Program-made: the position numbers and the translations under genes
Shown here: positions 53,268-62,479 of the stretch, piece by piece
Numbering within the stretch: the first letter of the stretch is position 1
How the letters are laid out: every line of letters starts with the position of its first letter
Assembly (NCBI RefSeq): GCF_964033635.1
Contig: NZ_OZ035533.1
Location: 4,712,001 to 4,776,000, forward strand
DNA length: 64,000 nt
From: Chitinophaga sp. MM2321
Lineage (GTDB): Bacteria > Bacteroidota > Bacteroidia > Chitinophagales > Chitinophagaceae
Reading direction: 5' to 3'
The notes under the pieces: model-generated
Databases searched by the model: none
Told to the model about the DNA's origin: nothing
The model's input: only the letters and a program-made list of their open reading frames with translations

Positions 53268-55877
53268 ATGGCAAAAAGCAAATCGGAAGAAACGCCGCTT
53301 ATGCAACAGCATAAAGCTATCAAAGATAAATACCCGGATGCGGTACTCCTTTTCCGGGTGGGGGATTTCTATGAAACATTCAATGAAGATGCAGTTATAG
53401 CCTCCAGGGTACTGGGAATTGTACTCACCAAGCGGGCCAATGGCTCCGCTACATTTGTGGACCTGGCAGGATTTCCTCACCACTCACTGGATACTTACCT
53501 CCATAAGCTGGTGAAAGCTGGCTATCGTGTGGCCGTATGTGATCAGCTGGAAGATCCCAAAACGGTAAAAGGTATTGTGAAACGGGGTGTCACCGAAATG
53601 GTAACGCCCGGTGTGGCTGTAAATGATAAACTGCTGGAAAATACCAGCAATAACTTCCTGGCAGCCGTACATTTTGGCGGAGACATCACCGGCGTATCTT
53701 TCCTCGATATCTCTACCGGGGAATTTATCATTGCGGAAGGCTCTACAGAATATGTGGATAAACTGCTGCAAAGCTTCCGCCCCGCAGAAGTTGTATTTGC
53801 ACGGCAACAGCAAAAACATTTCAAAGCCACCTTTGGTACCCGTTTTTATACTTACAACCTGGATGAGTGGATCTTTACCAACACTTATGCAGAAGAAATA
53901 TTGCTGAAACATTTTCAGACCCATTCCCTCAAGGGTTTCGGGATAGAAGGCATGCCGGAAGCCATCATCGCCGCCGGCGCCACCATGCACTACCTGAAAG
54001 ATACGGAGCATCCGCATCTGCAACATATTACCCGCATCCAACGTCTCAGCCAGGAAGATTTCCTGTGGATGGACCGCTTCACCATCCGCAACCTCGAATT
54101 GCTGCACAGCAGCGTGGAAAACGGCCATACCCTGCTGAAAGTACTGGACAACACTGTTACGCCCATGGGTGCGCGCCTGCTGAAACGCTGGCTGGTATTC
54201 CCGCTGCGCGACATTACCTCCATCAACGAACGACTGGATACGGTTGAATTCTTTATCAAAGAAACAGACCTCTCCAAAACATTATTGCATCACCTCAAAC
54301 AAACCGGTGACCTGGAGCGGCTGGTATCCAAAATACCGCTGCGGAAAATCAATCCACGGGAAGTAATGCAACTGGCCCGCTCCCTGGAGCAGGTACAGGC
54401 TGTGCAAGCCCTGCTGGCCGATACCGGCAACGACTACCTGTTACGCCTCAACGAAAAACTGGATGCCTGCACTCCTATCCTCGACAAAATATTGAATGAG
54501 GTGATGGAAAACCCGCCGGTACTGGTCAACAAGGGCGGCGTGATCCGCGAAGGCGTGAATGCAGAACTGGATGAACTCCGGGGTATCGCCACCAAAGGAA
54601 AAGATTTCCTGCTGCAAATCCAGCAAAAGGAATCGGAAGCAACCGGCATCCCTTCCCTGAAAATCGCCTTCAACAACGTTTTCGGCTATTACCTGGAAGT
54701 TACCAACACCCATAAAAATAAAGTACCGGAAAGCTGGATCCGCAAACAAACGCTGGCCAACGCAGAACGTTACATTACACCGGAACTGAAAGAATATGAA
54801 GAAAAGATAGTAGGTGCGGAAGATAAAATACTGGCGCTGGAAACACGCCTGTTCGATGAACTGCTGCTGTCATTACAACCATACATACAACCGGTGCAGC
54901 AGGATGCACAAATGTTTGCCATCATCGACTGCCTGCGCTGCTTTGCACAAAATGCCGTACAATACAAATACCGCCGCCCGGTGATCACGGATGCCTTTAA
55001 CATGGATATCCGCGAAGGCCGCCACCCGGTGATTGAAAGAGGACTGCCTGCCGGAGAAGCCTACGTAGCCAATGATATGCAGCTCGATAAGGAATCACAG
55101 CAGATCATTATCCTCACCGGACCCAACATGAGTGGTAAGTCGGCCCTGTTAAGACAAACGGCCCTCATCACTTTGATGGCGCATATGGGCAGCTTCGTGC
55201 CCGCCACCAGCGCGGAAATAGGACTTACCGACAAAATATTTACCCGCGTTGGCGCTTCCGATAACCTGAGTGGTGGTGAATCCACCTTCATGGTAGAAAT
55301 GAACGAAACGGCCAGCATTATCAATACAATCACGCCGCGCAGTCTTGTTATCCTGGATGAAATAGGAAGGGGTACCAGCACCTACGACGGCATCTCTATT
55401 GCATGGAGTATCGTGGAATACCTCCATGATATGACACCGCACCGGCCCAAAACATTATTCGCCACGCACTACCATGAACTGAATGAACTGGAAAATAAAC
55501 ACGATCGTGTAAAGAACTTCCATATCACTAATATGGAATCAGGCAATAAAATTATTTTCCTGCGTAAACTGGCGCCTGGCGGAAGCCGCCACAGCTTTGG
55601 TATTCATGTGGCACGCATGGCCGGTATGCCACCGGAACTGATTGACCGTGCCAACGAAGTATTAGCGCATCTCGAAGAAAAACATATCCATGCACCCCTG
55701 CAAAAAAATGTGAAGAACATCTCCACACCCACGCAGCAGCTGCAACTAAACATCTTTGATGCACACAGCGACACCTTTAAAATGATCCGGGAAAAACTTG
55801 ACCTCGTGGACATAAACAGGCTAACACCCGTAGAAGCCCTGCTGAAGCTGAGCGAGATCAAAGGAATGATAAACTGA
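53268..55877 (+). CDS. mutS: DNA mismatch repair protein MutS
   Basis: An 869-residue MutS. The N-terminal mismatch-reading motif RVGDFYETFNEDAV contains the Phe-x-Glu pair. The clamp and lever regions follow, then the ATPase with Walker A GPNMSGKSALLRQ, ESTFMVEMNETASI and Walker B LDEIGRGTSTYDG, and the helix-turn-helix at the end. TATATTTG at 53256-53263 is a -7-like match but lies too near the ATG for certainty. The stop codon touches a 56-bp arm palindrome. Confidence 0.97.
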   Translation: MAKSKSEETPLMQQHKAIKDKYPDAVLLFRVGDFYETFNEDAVIASRVLGIVLTKRANGSATFVDLAGFPHHSLDTYLHKLVKAGYRVAVCDQLEDPKTVKGIVKRGVTEMVTPGVAVNDKLLENTSNNFLAAVHFGGDITGVSFLDISTGEFIIAEGSTEYVDKLLQSFRPAEVVFARQQQKHFKATFGTRFYTYNLDEWIFTNTYAEEILLKHFQTHSLKGFGIEGMPEAIIAAGATMHYLKDTEHPHLQHITRIQRLSQEDFLWMDRFTIRNLELLHSSVENGHTLLKVLDNTVTPMGARLLKRWLVFPLRDITSINERLDTVEFFIKETDLSKTLLHHLKQTGDLERLVSKIPLRKINPREVMQLARSLEQVQAVQALLADTGNDYLLRLNEKLDACTPILDKILNEVMENPPVLVNKGGVIREGVNAELDELRGIATKGKDFLLQIQQKESEATGIPSLKIAFNNVFGYYLEVTNTHKNKVPESWIRKQTLANAERYITPELKEYEEKIVGAEDKILALETRLFDELLLSLQPYIQPVQQDAQMFAIIDCLRCFAQNAVQYKYRRPVITDAFNMDIREGRHPVIERGLPAGEAYVANDMQLDKESQQIIILTGPNMSGKSALLRQTALITLMAHMGSFVPATSAEIGLTDKIFTRVGASDNLSGGESTFMVEMNETASIINTITPRSLVILDEIGRGTSTYDGISIAWSIVEYLHDMTPHRPKTLFATHYHELNELENKHDRVKNFHITNMESGNKIIFLRKLAPGGSRHSFGIHVARMAGMPPELIDRANEVLAHLEEKHIHAPLQKNVKNISTPTQQLQLNIFDAHSDTFKMIREKLDLVDINRLTPVEALLKLSEIKGMIN

Positions 55878-56010
55878 TTTACGAATTTTTTGATTTTTTG
55901 ATTTAGGAATTTGGAAATGCAGCGGAGATCAATTTTTTGATTTTACATCAAAGGTTGATCTCCGCTGCATTTCCAAATTCCTAAATCAAAAAATCAAAAA
56001 ATTCGTAAAT
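55877..56010. repeat. Very long perfect palindrome after mutS
   Basis: Arms 55877-55932 and 55955-56010 are perfect reverse complements over 56 bp with a 22-nt loop. The outer part is A/T rich with GATTTTTTGATTTAGGAATT-like steps. The inner part, AAATGCAGCGGAGATC, matches the hairpin core at 10526-10553. It starts on the last base of the mutS stop. It probably acts at transcript ends, but the length exceeds ordinary terminators. Confidence 0.85.
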
Positions 56011-56038
56011 AAAAAAACCGGGTTCCCCCGGTTTTTTT
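56011..56038. terminator. Bidirectional terminator between mutS and susD
   Basis: AAAAAAACCGGG (56011-56022) pairs with CCCGGTTTTTTT (56027-56038). The flanking A and T runs let it terminate either strand. It follows the 56-bp palindrome directly and ends just before the susD stop. Confidence 0.9.
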
Positions 56039-56040
56039 AT

Positions 56041-57750
56041 TTATTTCTTGTCCCACCATACGCGGCCGGTAAAGTCATTATCGTTCGAACCGTATTCACC
56101 GGTTTTCTGCATTTCAATAATGGCATTTCTCCAGTTGGTTTGATTGGCAATAGTAGGTTGCGGCAGTAACCAGCGACGTGGTACGGCAACAGACTGTCCT
56201 GATACTTTCATGGGTTCAAAAGCCAGGATACCGCCTTCTTTAGGAATACCGGTTCTCTTCCAGGCGCCCCATGCCTCCCATGGAGACTTGAAGTGGTTCA
56301 GGAAGTTCTGAATATTGATCTTTTCCAGCAACACATCTGTAGCGCCTGCAAAGGCAACAGCGGGGGTATTGATATACGCCTGTACAGCCGCTGCATCCAA
56401 TGCTGCATAGTCCTGAATTTTGGCTTCTTTACCTATCTGGCTGTAAGCATCCATAGATGCTTCGATACCTTTTTCATACAACGCTTTCGGATCACCCTGC
56501 GCAATACCGCGTACTGCCAGTTCAGACAGCATGAAGCATTGTTCCGCATAAGTAAGGATAGGTTGTATGTAACGCGCACCATTAGTACCGGCGTTTTCGG
56601 CAGCCAGGTTGAATAACCTGCGTTGCACGGAAGATACGGTATCTACCCTGCGGGTAATGGTATCTTTTCCAAACACCATCGTATAACGCTTCACGTTAAA
56701 GATAACGCTGTCGGCTTTTACCGCTCTGCTATCGGGGCTGGACGGTAATCCGAAATAGCGGCGTGGATTATAGGTAGCATTGGCGCTTAATGCACCACCG
56801 GCTTTCAAACTATCCACCAGCGCCTCTGTGTAACTGTTCTTTTCATAGAAGATACCCAGGCGCGGATCATTATTGTTGTACATGTAATCCAACATGTTTC
56901 TGCTGGCAGACAGCGGACTATTGTCCATCGCCCAGTTGCCGCCACGGGCAAAGCCCTGTGCAGCAGAGATGAATTTCCATTCATCGTCATTGGACGTAAA
57001 CAGACCGGCTGTATTGCTCATCGCATCTTTTACGATAGGCGCTACTTTTTCCGGTGCTCTTTTCAGCAGGCGCATGGCAATTTTTATGCGTAGCACATTA
57101 CCCGCTTTGGCCCACTTACTTTCGTTGCCGCTATAAAAAATATCATTAGCGCCGTAGTTGGCCTGAGAAGCTAATTTGCTGCTGAGTGTTTCTACCGCAG
57201 CTTTCAGCTCTGCATCCCAGGTGGCAAACAATAATTCCTGGGTATCATATGCAGGAGTAAAGTTGCCATCTGTGCGGGCTTTGAAAGCTTCACTGTAAGG
57301 AATACTACCATTCGCATCTGCTACTCTCCACGCGGAATACACCTTCATGATCTTGGCGATAGCCAGCATGTTGCTGTATTGTACTTTTTCTTCCGCTGGC
57401 TTTCTGCCCACCATATCTTCAATTTCCACCAGGTTGCGGCCTACGTTTTTATAAAAGGCATTATAAAAATCGTTGGTATTATTAGGACTGAAAAGACCAG
57501 TGGGAGATGAACCCGGTGCAGCAGTAGCAAACTGCAACCATTGCATCTGGTATTGATAGCAATCGTAGAACCAGTCAAAATCGCGGTCTACTATGCTTTT
57601 TACAGATTGTGTGATCAATAGTTCCGGGGGCGCTTCATCACTGATAACCGGACTTGTATTGATATCCTCAAAGTTTTTTGTACAGGAGCCCAGCATCAAA
57701 CCAGCTACTGCTACACCAATGCCCCATTTATTAACAGCTTTCATTTTCAT
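56041..57750 (-). CDS. SusD/RagB-type lipoprotein (SusD_2-like)
   Basis: A 569-residue lipoprotein with lipobox GSC (Cys23). INTSPVISDEAPPELLITQS and DCYQYQMQWLQFATAAPG fit the SusD-like_2 group, as do YSEAFKARTDGNFTPAYDTQ and ESKWAKAGNVLRIKIAMRLL. It partners the SusC protein encoded 21 bp upstream. No glycoside hydrolase lies nearby, so the ligand is unclear. Confidence 0.92.
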   Translation of the reverse strand: MKMKAVNKWGIGVAVAGLMLGSCTKNFEDINTSPVISDEAPPELLITQSVKSIVDRDFDWFYDCYQYQMQWLQFATAAPGSSPTGLFSPNNTNDFYNAFYKNVGRNLVEIEDMVGRKPAEEKVQYSNMLAIAKIMKVYSAWRVADANGSIPYSEAFKARTDGNFTPAYDTQELLFATWDAELKAAVETLSSKLASQANYGANDIFYSGNESKWAKAGNVLRIKIAMRLLKRAPEKVAPIVKDAMSNTAGLFTSNDDEWKFISAAQGFARGGNWAMDNSPLSASRNMLDYMYNNNDPRLGIFYEKNSYTEALVDSLKAGGALSANATYNPRRYFGLPSSPDSRAVKADSVIFNVKRYTMVFGKDTITRRVDTVSSVQRRLFNLAAENAGTNGARYIQPILTYAEQCFMLSELAVRGIAQGDPKALYEKGIEASMDAYSQIGKEAKIQDYAALDAAAVQAYINTPAVAFAGATDVLLEKINIQNFLNHFKSPWEAWGAWKRTGIPKEGGILAFEPMKVSGQSVAVPRRWLLPQPTIANQTNWRNAIIEMQKTGEYGSNDNDFTGRVWWDKK

Positions 57751-57771
57751 TTTTTTGTTGTTAAACGGTTA

Positions 57772-60700
57772 TTAGAATCCTACCTGTACGGTTAAACCCA
57801 TGTTGCGAACAAATGGAACACCACCATACTCAGAGAAAGCAGACGTTTTGTTATTACGTACGGCTTCCGGGTTGATGTGATCCGGCAGGTTGTTGAACAG
57901 GTAACCCAGGTTACGGCCTACCAGTGAAACACGGAGACTGTTCAGTTTCCAGCGTTGTACCATGTCTGTTGGCAGGGAATAGCCGAGTGATAATTCACGG
58001 AGTGCTACATAAGAAGCATCAAATACGGAAGCTTCCCGGATACCGATACCCCACTCACCAATCATACTATAGTACTGGTAAGGTGTAACCGGCGATACAT
58101 AACCTTTCTCATAAGCTTCTCTGTAAGTCATACCATCCAGTACAACGTCCTGACCATCTTTGCTAACCTTGGTTCCTGTCTGGAATACACCATCGGGAAT
58201 CATACCATCGTTACGGCTTTTGCCGGAAGCGTCTGTCCAGGCAAGACCGCCATGTTCTGCATCACGTCCGTCCATGGTGTTAGCAGTAGTTCCTCTGCCG
58301 GTACCATACTGGTGAGAAGCAGAGAAGAAGTCGCCACCAATACGGGCCTGGATCAATACACCCAGGTTCCAGTTTTTGTAAGTGAAGGTGTTCTGCAAAC
58401 CGAGGTTGAAGTCGGGCATAATGTTACCTACTACGGAATAGCCACGTACAAATTTGTACGGGAAGTCACTACCACCCAGGGTGATCAGTGCTTTGCCATT
58501 GGCATCGCGGGTATAACCGTAGTCTGTTACCAGGTCGCCATAGCTGCCACCTACAGTGGCAATAGCTCTTACGCCCTGGTCTTCGTTCAGATCCAGCTGG
58601 TTAACACCAGGTGTGAGGCTGACGATTTTATTTTTGTTACGGCTACCATTCAGGTTCACATCCCAGGTAAAGCTTTTGCCTTGGATCGGTGTTGCATTGA
58701 TCGCAATTTCAATACCTCTGTTTACCATGCTACCTGCATTGATGTAACGGGATGTAACACCTGTTTCGAGGGAAGTAGGTAGATTAATGATCTGGTTGGT
58801 AATGTTGGTACGGTACCAGGCAACGTCAAAGCCTAAACGATTATCCAGGAACCGGACATTCGCACCTAATTCCACACTTTTGGAAATAGATGGTTTCAGG
58901 TTCATGTTGGGCAGGATATCTGAGTTAAAGATATTTACCATCGGCAGGTTTTCGCCGGTAGAAGCGCCCCTGAAGTAATCGGAAGTATAATATCCTGTAT
59001 TGATCTGGTATGGATCCAGGTCACCACCTACCATTGCGTAGGAAGCGCGCAGTTTACCATAGCTTACCCATTCAGGTAATGTGTTTTTCAGTGTTTGTGT
59101 AAATTCCCATGCACTACTTACAGAAGGATAGAAGTAAGAGTTAGTGGTATGACCCAGGCTACCTTTAGGATAAGTCAGGGCAGAAGACCAGTCGTTACGG
59201 CCGGTGATATCCAGGAATAATTCATTGTTATAAGACAGGCTGGCAGCGAAGAACGCGGAGTTAATCACTTTACGCAGCAGCGGATCATTCTTGATAACAT
59301 AAGCATTGTTACTGTTGCTGATATCATACAGGAAAGGAATACGTAAACCACCATCTGTATAGTTGTTGTACTGTTTACCGATCCCGCTGTTCCATGTTTC
59401 CGCACCCAGGTTCAGGTTACCTTCAAATTTCTTACCCAGTTTAGGGGTGATCATCGCCATACCGGTAAAGGTGTATTGTGATTTATTCACCCCTGCAATG
59501 GAGTAGCGGCCATCAGGACCTTTGAAGTAAGCATCTGTACCCACTTCTTTACGTTCGTCTGTACTTTGTTCACTGCTGAAGTTAGCTTTACCCACAAATT
59601 TCAGCCAGTCAGTAGCAGTAGCAGTCAGGGAGAAGTTACCGGTAATCAGTGACTCTTTGCGTGACCAGCTGTTATACGCCTGCTGGAAGAAGTAATCGGC
59701 GCCGGGGTTGGTGTTGAGGTCTGCTCTTCCGCCCTGTGGGCCGAGGTAGTTGGCAGGTTGGCCCCAGATAGATGGGTCATAGTTACGCGGAAACACATAC
59801 ACCCATTTACGACCAATGTTATAATTGGTATAATCACCGCCCTGACGGTCAGGATTCAGTGTTTTGGAGGTAGCGTAGGTAACACCCGCATCTGCGCTCA
59901 GTACTTTTGATATCTGTGAAGATCCACGGAAAGCAAAAGTATTTCTACCAAAGCTGTTGTTGGGAGAAACGCTGTTATTGTCCAGGTGGGAGTAAGATAA
60001 ACGGAAAGTTCCTTTATCATTACCGCCTTCCATGGCTACGTTGGTATTAAAATATTTACCTGTCTGGTAAAGATCTTTAGCGTTATTTGGTTTTGGTGAG
60101 TAAGGCACCATCAGGCCATTGGCCAGTTTCACCTGGCTGCCGTCCATGAAAGAACCGAAGCTGTTACCACCGGCGGTGTTGTCATATGTTCCGTCGAGCC
60201 CCTGACCGTAGCTATTTTGCAGGTCAATAGCGCCGCGGTATACTTTTTCCACCTGGGCGGTCTGGCTAACGGTAACGCCTATACCTTTTCTTGCATTCCC
60301 TTTTTTGGTAGTAATGAGAATGGCGCCATTGATAGCACGTGAACCGTACAATGCAGTGGCGGCGGCGCCTTTCAGCACAGTTACAGATTCATAATCGTCG
60401 GGGTTGAGGTTCTTCAGTACGTTACCGAAGTTTACATCCGCCGCACTTTCGTCATTTTCAAAGATCACACCATCCACGATGAAGATGGGTTGATCTTTTC
60501 CGTTTAAAGATTTGGCGCCACGCAGTACGATACGGGGAGCGGCAGCAGGACCACCCGCAGCAGCGGAGATGTCCAGACCGGCAACTTTACCCTGTAAAGC
60601 AGATACTGGGTTGATGGAGTTGGTTTTAGCCACATCCGCACCTTTCAGTTCAGTTACCGCATAGCCGAGTTTACGCTGTTCGCGTTTCATACCCATAGCG

Positions 60701-61023
60701 GTAACCACCACTTCATTTAAGTTCTTGTTGTCTTCTTTTAATACAATTGATAAAGTAGTTTGTTCCCCTACAACTACTTCCTGGTTGACAAATCCGATAT
60801 AAGAGAGTACCAGCGTGGCGTTGGGAGCTACCTGTACTTTAAAGGTTCCGTCGCCGTCTGACATGGCACCGTTGGCAGTTCCTTTCTCTTTTACCGTAAC
60901 ACCGGGTAACGGCGTTCCCTTTTCGTCTTTTACGGATCCCGTAATAGCTTTCTTATCCTGCGCCCATGCAGTAATACAGCAGCATAAGAAAAGCAACGTG
61001 GTGAGAAGAAGTGATCTTCGCAT
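57772..61023 (-). CDS. SusC/RagA-type TonB-dependent receptor
   Basis: A 1083-residue outer-membrane protein with a signal peptide ending near AWAQ22, a carboxypeptidase-regulatory domain (about 27-105: ITGSVKDEKGTPLPGVTV), a plug (LQGKVAGLDISAAAGGPAAA, PIFIVDGVIFEND) and a large barrel ending LTVQVGF. It lacks the STN domain, so it is not expected to signal through FecR. The LacI gene upstream is a more likely regulator. Confidence 0.94.
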   Translation of the reverse strand: MRRSLLLTTLLFLCCCITAWAQDKKAITGSVKDEKGTPLPGVTVKEKGTANGAMSDGDGTFKVQVAPNATLVLSYIGFVNQEVVVGEQTTLSIVLKEDNKNLNEVVVTAMGMKREQRKLGYAVTELKGADVAKTNSINPVSALQGKVAGLDISAAAGGPAAAPRIVLRGAKSLNGKDQPIFIVDGVIFENDESAADVNFGNVLKNLNPDDYESVTVLKGAAATALYGSRAINGAILITTKKGNARKGIGVTVSQTAQVEKVYRGAIDLQNSYGQGLDGTYDNTAGGNSFGSFMDGSQVKLANGLMVPYSPKPNNAKDLYQTGKYFNTNVAMEGGNDKGTFRLSYSHLDNNSVSPNNSFGRNTFAFRGSSQISKVLSADAGVTYATSKTLNPDRQGGDYTNYNIGRKWVYVFPRNYDPSIWGQPANYLGPQGGRADLNTNPGADYFFQQAYNSWSRKESLITGNFSLTATATDWLKFVGKANFSSEQSTDERKEVGTDAYFKGPDGRYSIAGVNKSQYTFTGMAMITPKLGKKFEGNLNLGAETWNSGIGKQYNNYTDGGLRIPFLYDISNSNNAYVIKNDPLLRKVINSAFFAASLSYNNELFLDITGRNDWSSALTYPKGSLGHTTNSYFYPSVSSAWEFTQTLKNTLPEWVSYGKLRASYAMVGGDLDPYQINTGYYTSDYFRGASTGENLPMVNIFNSDILPNMNLKPSISKSVELGANVRFLDNRLGFDVAWYRTNITNQIINLPTSLETGVTSRYINAGSMVNRGIEIAINATPIQGKSFTWDVNLNGSRNKNKIVSLTPGVNQLDLNEDQGVRAIATVGGSYGDLVTDYGYTRDANGKALITLGGSDFPYKFVRGYSVVGNIMPDFNLGLQNTFTYKNWNLGVLIQARIGGDFFSASHQYGTGRGTTANTMDGRDAEHGGLAWTDASGKSRNDGMIPDGVFQTGTKVSKDGQDVVLDGMTYREAYEKGYVSPVTPYQYYSMIGEWGIGIREASVFDASYVALRELSLGYSLPTDMVQRWKLNSLRVSLVGRNLGYLFNNLPDHINPEAVRNNKTSAFSEYGGVPFVRNMGLTVQVGF

Positions 61024-61221
61024 AGCTTCCTTTTGGTTTAAATTATAACAAGTGAATCAGTCACATAAGCAAAAAAAATGCAAGGCAAACCCCATTACCA
61101 CAGCATCCCTGCATTGCGCAGGATTACAGATGAATATTATTTGGTTTCCGCTACTAAATTGTACAAGGGATTACTCCCATTGGCATTCCATTATTTTTCC
61201 GCTTGCCCGCAGTGCCTTTAG

Positions 61222-61233
61222 TAAAACGTTTTA
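61222..61233. promoter_or_regulatory. Candidate LacI-family operator
   Basis: TAAAACGTTTTA is a perfect 12-bp palindrome with the central CG typical of LacI-family operators. It lies about 190 bp before the susC start and about 1.2 kb from a LacI-type gene. Binding is inferred. Confidence 0.45.
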
Positions 61234-61319
61234 GCAACCTGTGATAAAAAAAAACCTGCATATATCTATTCACAATTCAATTTCACAGACAAGTTTTTGC
61301 TCAGCGTAAATAATGGTTT

Positions 61320-61350
61320 CAAACTTAGGGATTATTATGAGAAGTGCAAA
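61320..61350 (-). promoter_or_regulatory. Bacteroidota-type promoter of the susC gene
   Basis: On the minus strand TTTG (61350-61347), a 19-nt spacer and TAAGTTTG (61327-61320) match the consensus closely. The start would be near 61313, giving a leader of about 290 nt that includes the LacI-like palindrome. I see no ORF in that leader. Confidence 0.65.
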
Positions 61351-61429
61351 AAAGATTTAACAATTTTTTTATAATTGGTTAATATCTTATTAAAGGTGAG
61401 AAGAAAATATGTAGAAAGAATAAAAAACT

Positions 61430-61617
61430 ACCAGGATTAAAGGATGATAGGATTTAAAGGATGGGTGTTTTGTTGTTTTATTTTTTTAAAAGTGTTTATT
61501 TTTTTGAAAAAAAATAGGAATAATTTCTGTCTATACAACAGAATTTATTCCTATAAAAAAATTTAATCAAACAACAAAACACCCATCCTTTAAATCCTAT
61601 CATCCTTTAATCCTGGT
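61430..61617. repeat. Long perfect inverted repeat, family A, copy 2
   Basis: Arms 61430-61478 and 61569-61617 are perfect over 49 bp, beginning ACCAGGATTAAAGGATGATA. The 90-nt loop holds a second stem (ATAGGAATAATTTCTG with CAGAATTTATTCCTAT, one mismatch) flanked by A/T runs, which can terminate the minus-strand gene. The arm's outer and inner parts match the repeat at 20732-20850. A further TTTTAATCCTGGTCA copy at 61621-61635 forms the end of the next gene. Confidence 0.88.
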
Positions 61618-61622
61618 CACTT

Positions 61623-62357
61623 TTAATCCTGGTCATGGTTGATGGCATCCACCGCTCCTACCATTGCTTTTTCATCAAAGCTGCTATCATAAGTATCCAG
61701 GAACTTTTTTGCAGTTGCCAGGGCCTTGGGATCCTTTCCCAGTGAGGCTAAGAAAGATTTTTTCTTCATAGTTACTTTTACCGGAACACCATCTTTCAGG
61801 AGATAATAATTGGCTTCTCTTTTATATTCATCATATTTCTTACCGGTTTGTACCATTCCTTTGTCTTCGAAGTTGGATCGTTCCAGTTTCACTTTAATAT
61901 CCTTCACCAGCCAGTATTTTCCAGCAGACAACCGCTGCATAAATTTGGAAACACCATCCGCCTTTACACTGACGAAAGACTGTTCCATATCATCTTTACG
62001 AAGATGAAAAGCCTGGATATCATTTGTTTCAGGCGCAAATGCTTTTGAATCACCCGCCTTAATGATCAGCATATTTTTTTCCAGATCAAGATTTCCCTCA
62101 TACACCACCGAATACTTTACGGCTTTATTCTCCATAGAATCCAGCCAAAGATGCCCCCAATCCGGATATAAGTAAGGACTGCCGACCGTATTTTCCACCG
62201 GTCTGAAACTGGTTGCCACAAAATAAGATTTCAGTCCGCTGAAATTATCCAGGATATTGGATGTGTGGATTGTTTGGGACAGGCCCGTAGAATCCTGCGC
62301 CTTCAGGCAATTGATAGTTATCAGCAGGGCGCCGATAAAAAGGGTTACTTTTCTCAT
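61623..62357 (-). CDS. Secreted protein of unknown function
   Basis: Start at MRKVTLFIGALLITINCLKA, a signal peptide cleaved near KAQ; the 15 codons before it do not look translated. The 244-residue protein has segments such as NLDLEKNMLIIKAGDSKAFA and KYWLVKDIKVKLERSNF but no motif I recognise. Its last codons, GAC CAG GAT TAA, coincide with the ACCAGGATTAA repeat unit, so the repeat supplies the C-terminus. It lies between the LacI gene and susC. Confidence 0.72.
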   Translation of the reverse strand: MRKVTLFIGALLITINCLKAQDSTGLSQTIHTSNILDNFSGLKSYFVATSFRPVENTVGSPYLYPDWGHLWLDSMENKAVKYSVVYEGNLDLEKNMLIIKAGDSKAFAPETNDIQAFHLRKDDMEQSFVSVKADGVSKFMQRLSAGKYWLVKDIKVKLERSNFEDKGMVQTGKKYDEYKREANYYLLKDGVPVKVTMKKKSFLASLGKDPKALATAKKFLDTYDSSFDEKAMVGAVDAINHDQD

Positions 62358-62479
62358 AAGTATATCTTTATAATACGAATTTAATGGAAAATCCCCGAAC
62401 AAAATGGTACCTCCGCTGCAATAGGTCCCGGAGGGAACAACTGTAGCGGAGATACCATTATATTGAAGATGACATTATA

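Noticed and set aside
53222..53323. Longer start for the SpoU methyltransferase.
   Set aside because: It would run into the divergent mutS coding region, and MRKLSMDELGR fits small TrmH-family proteins.
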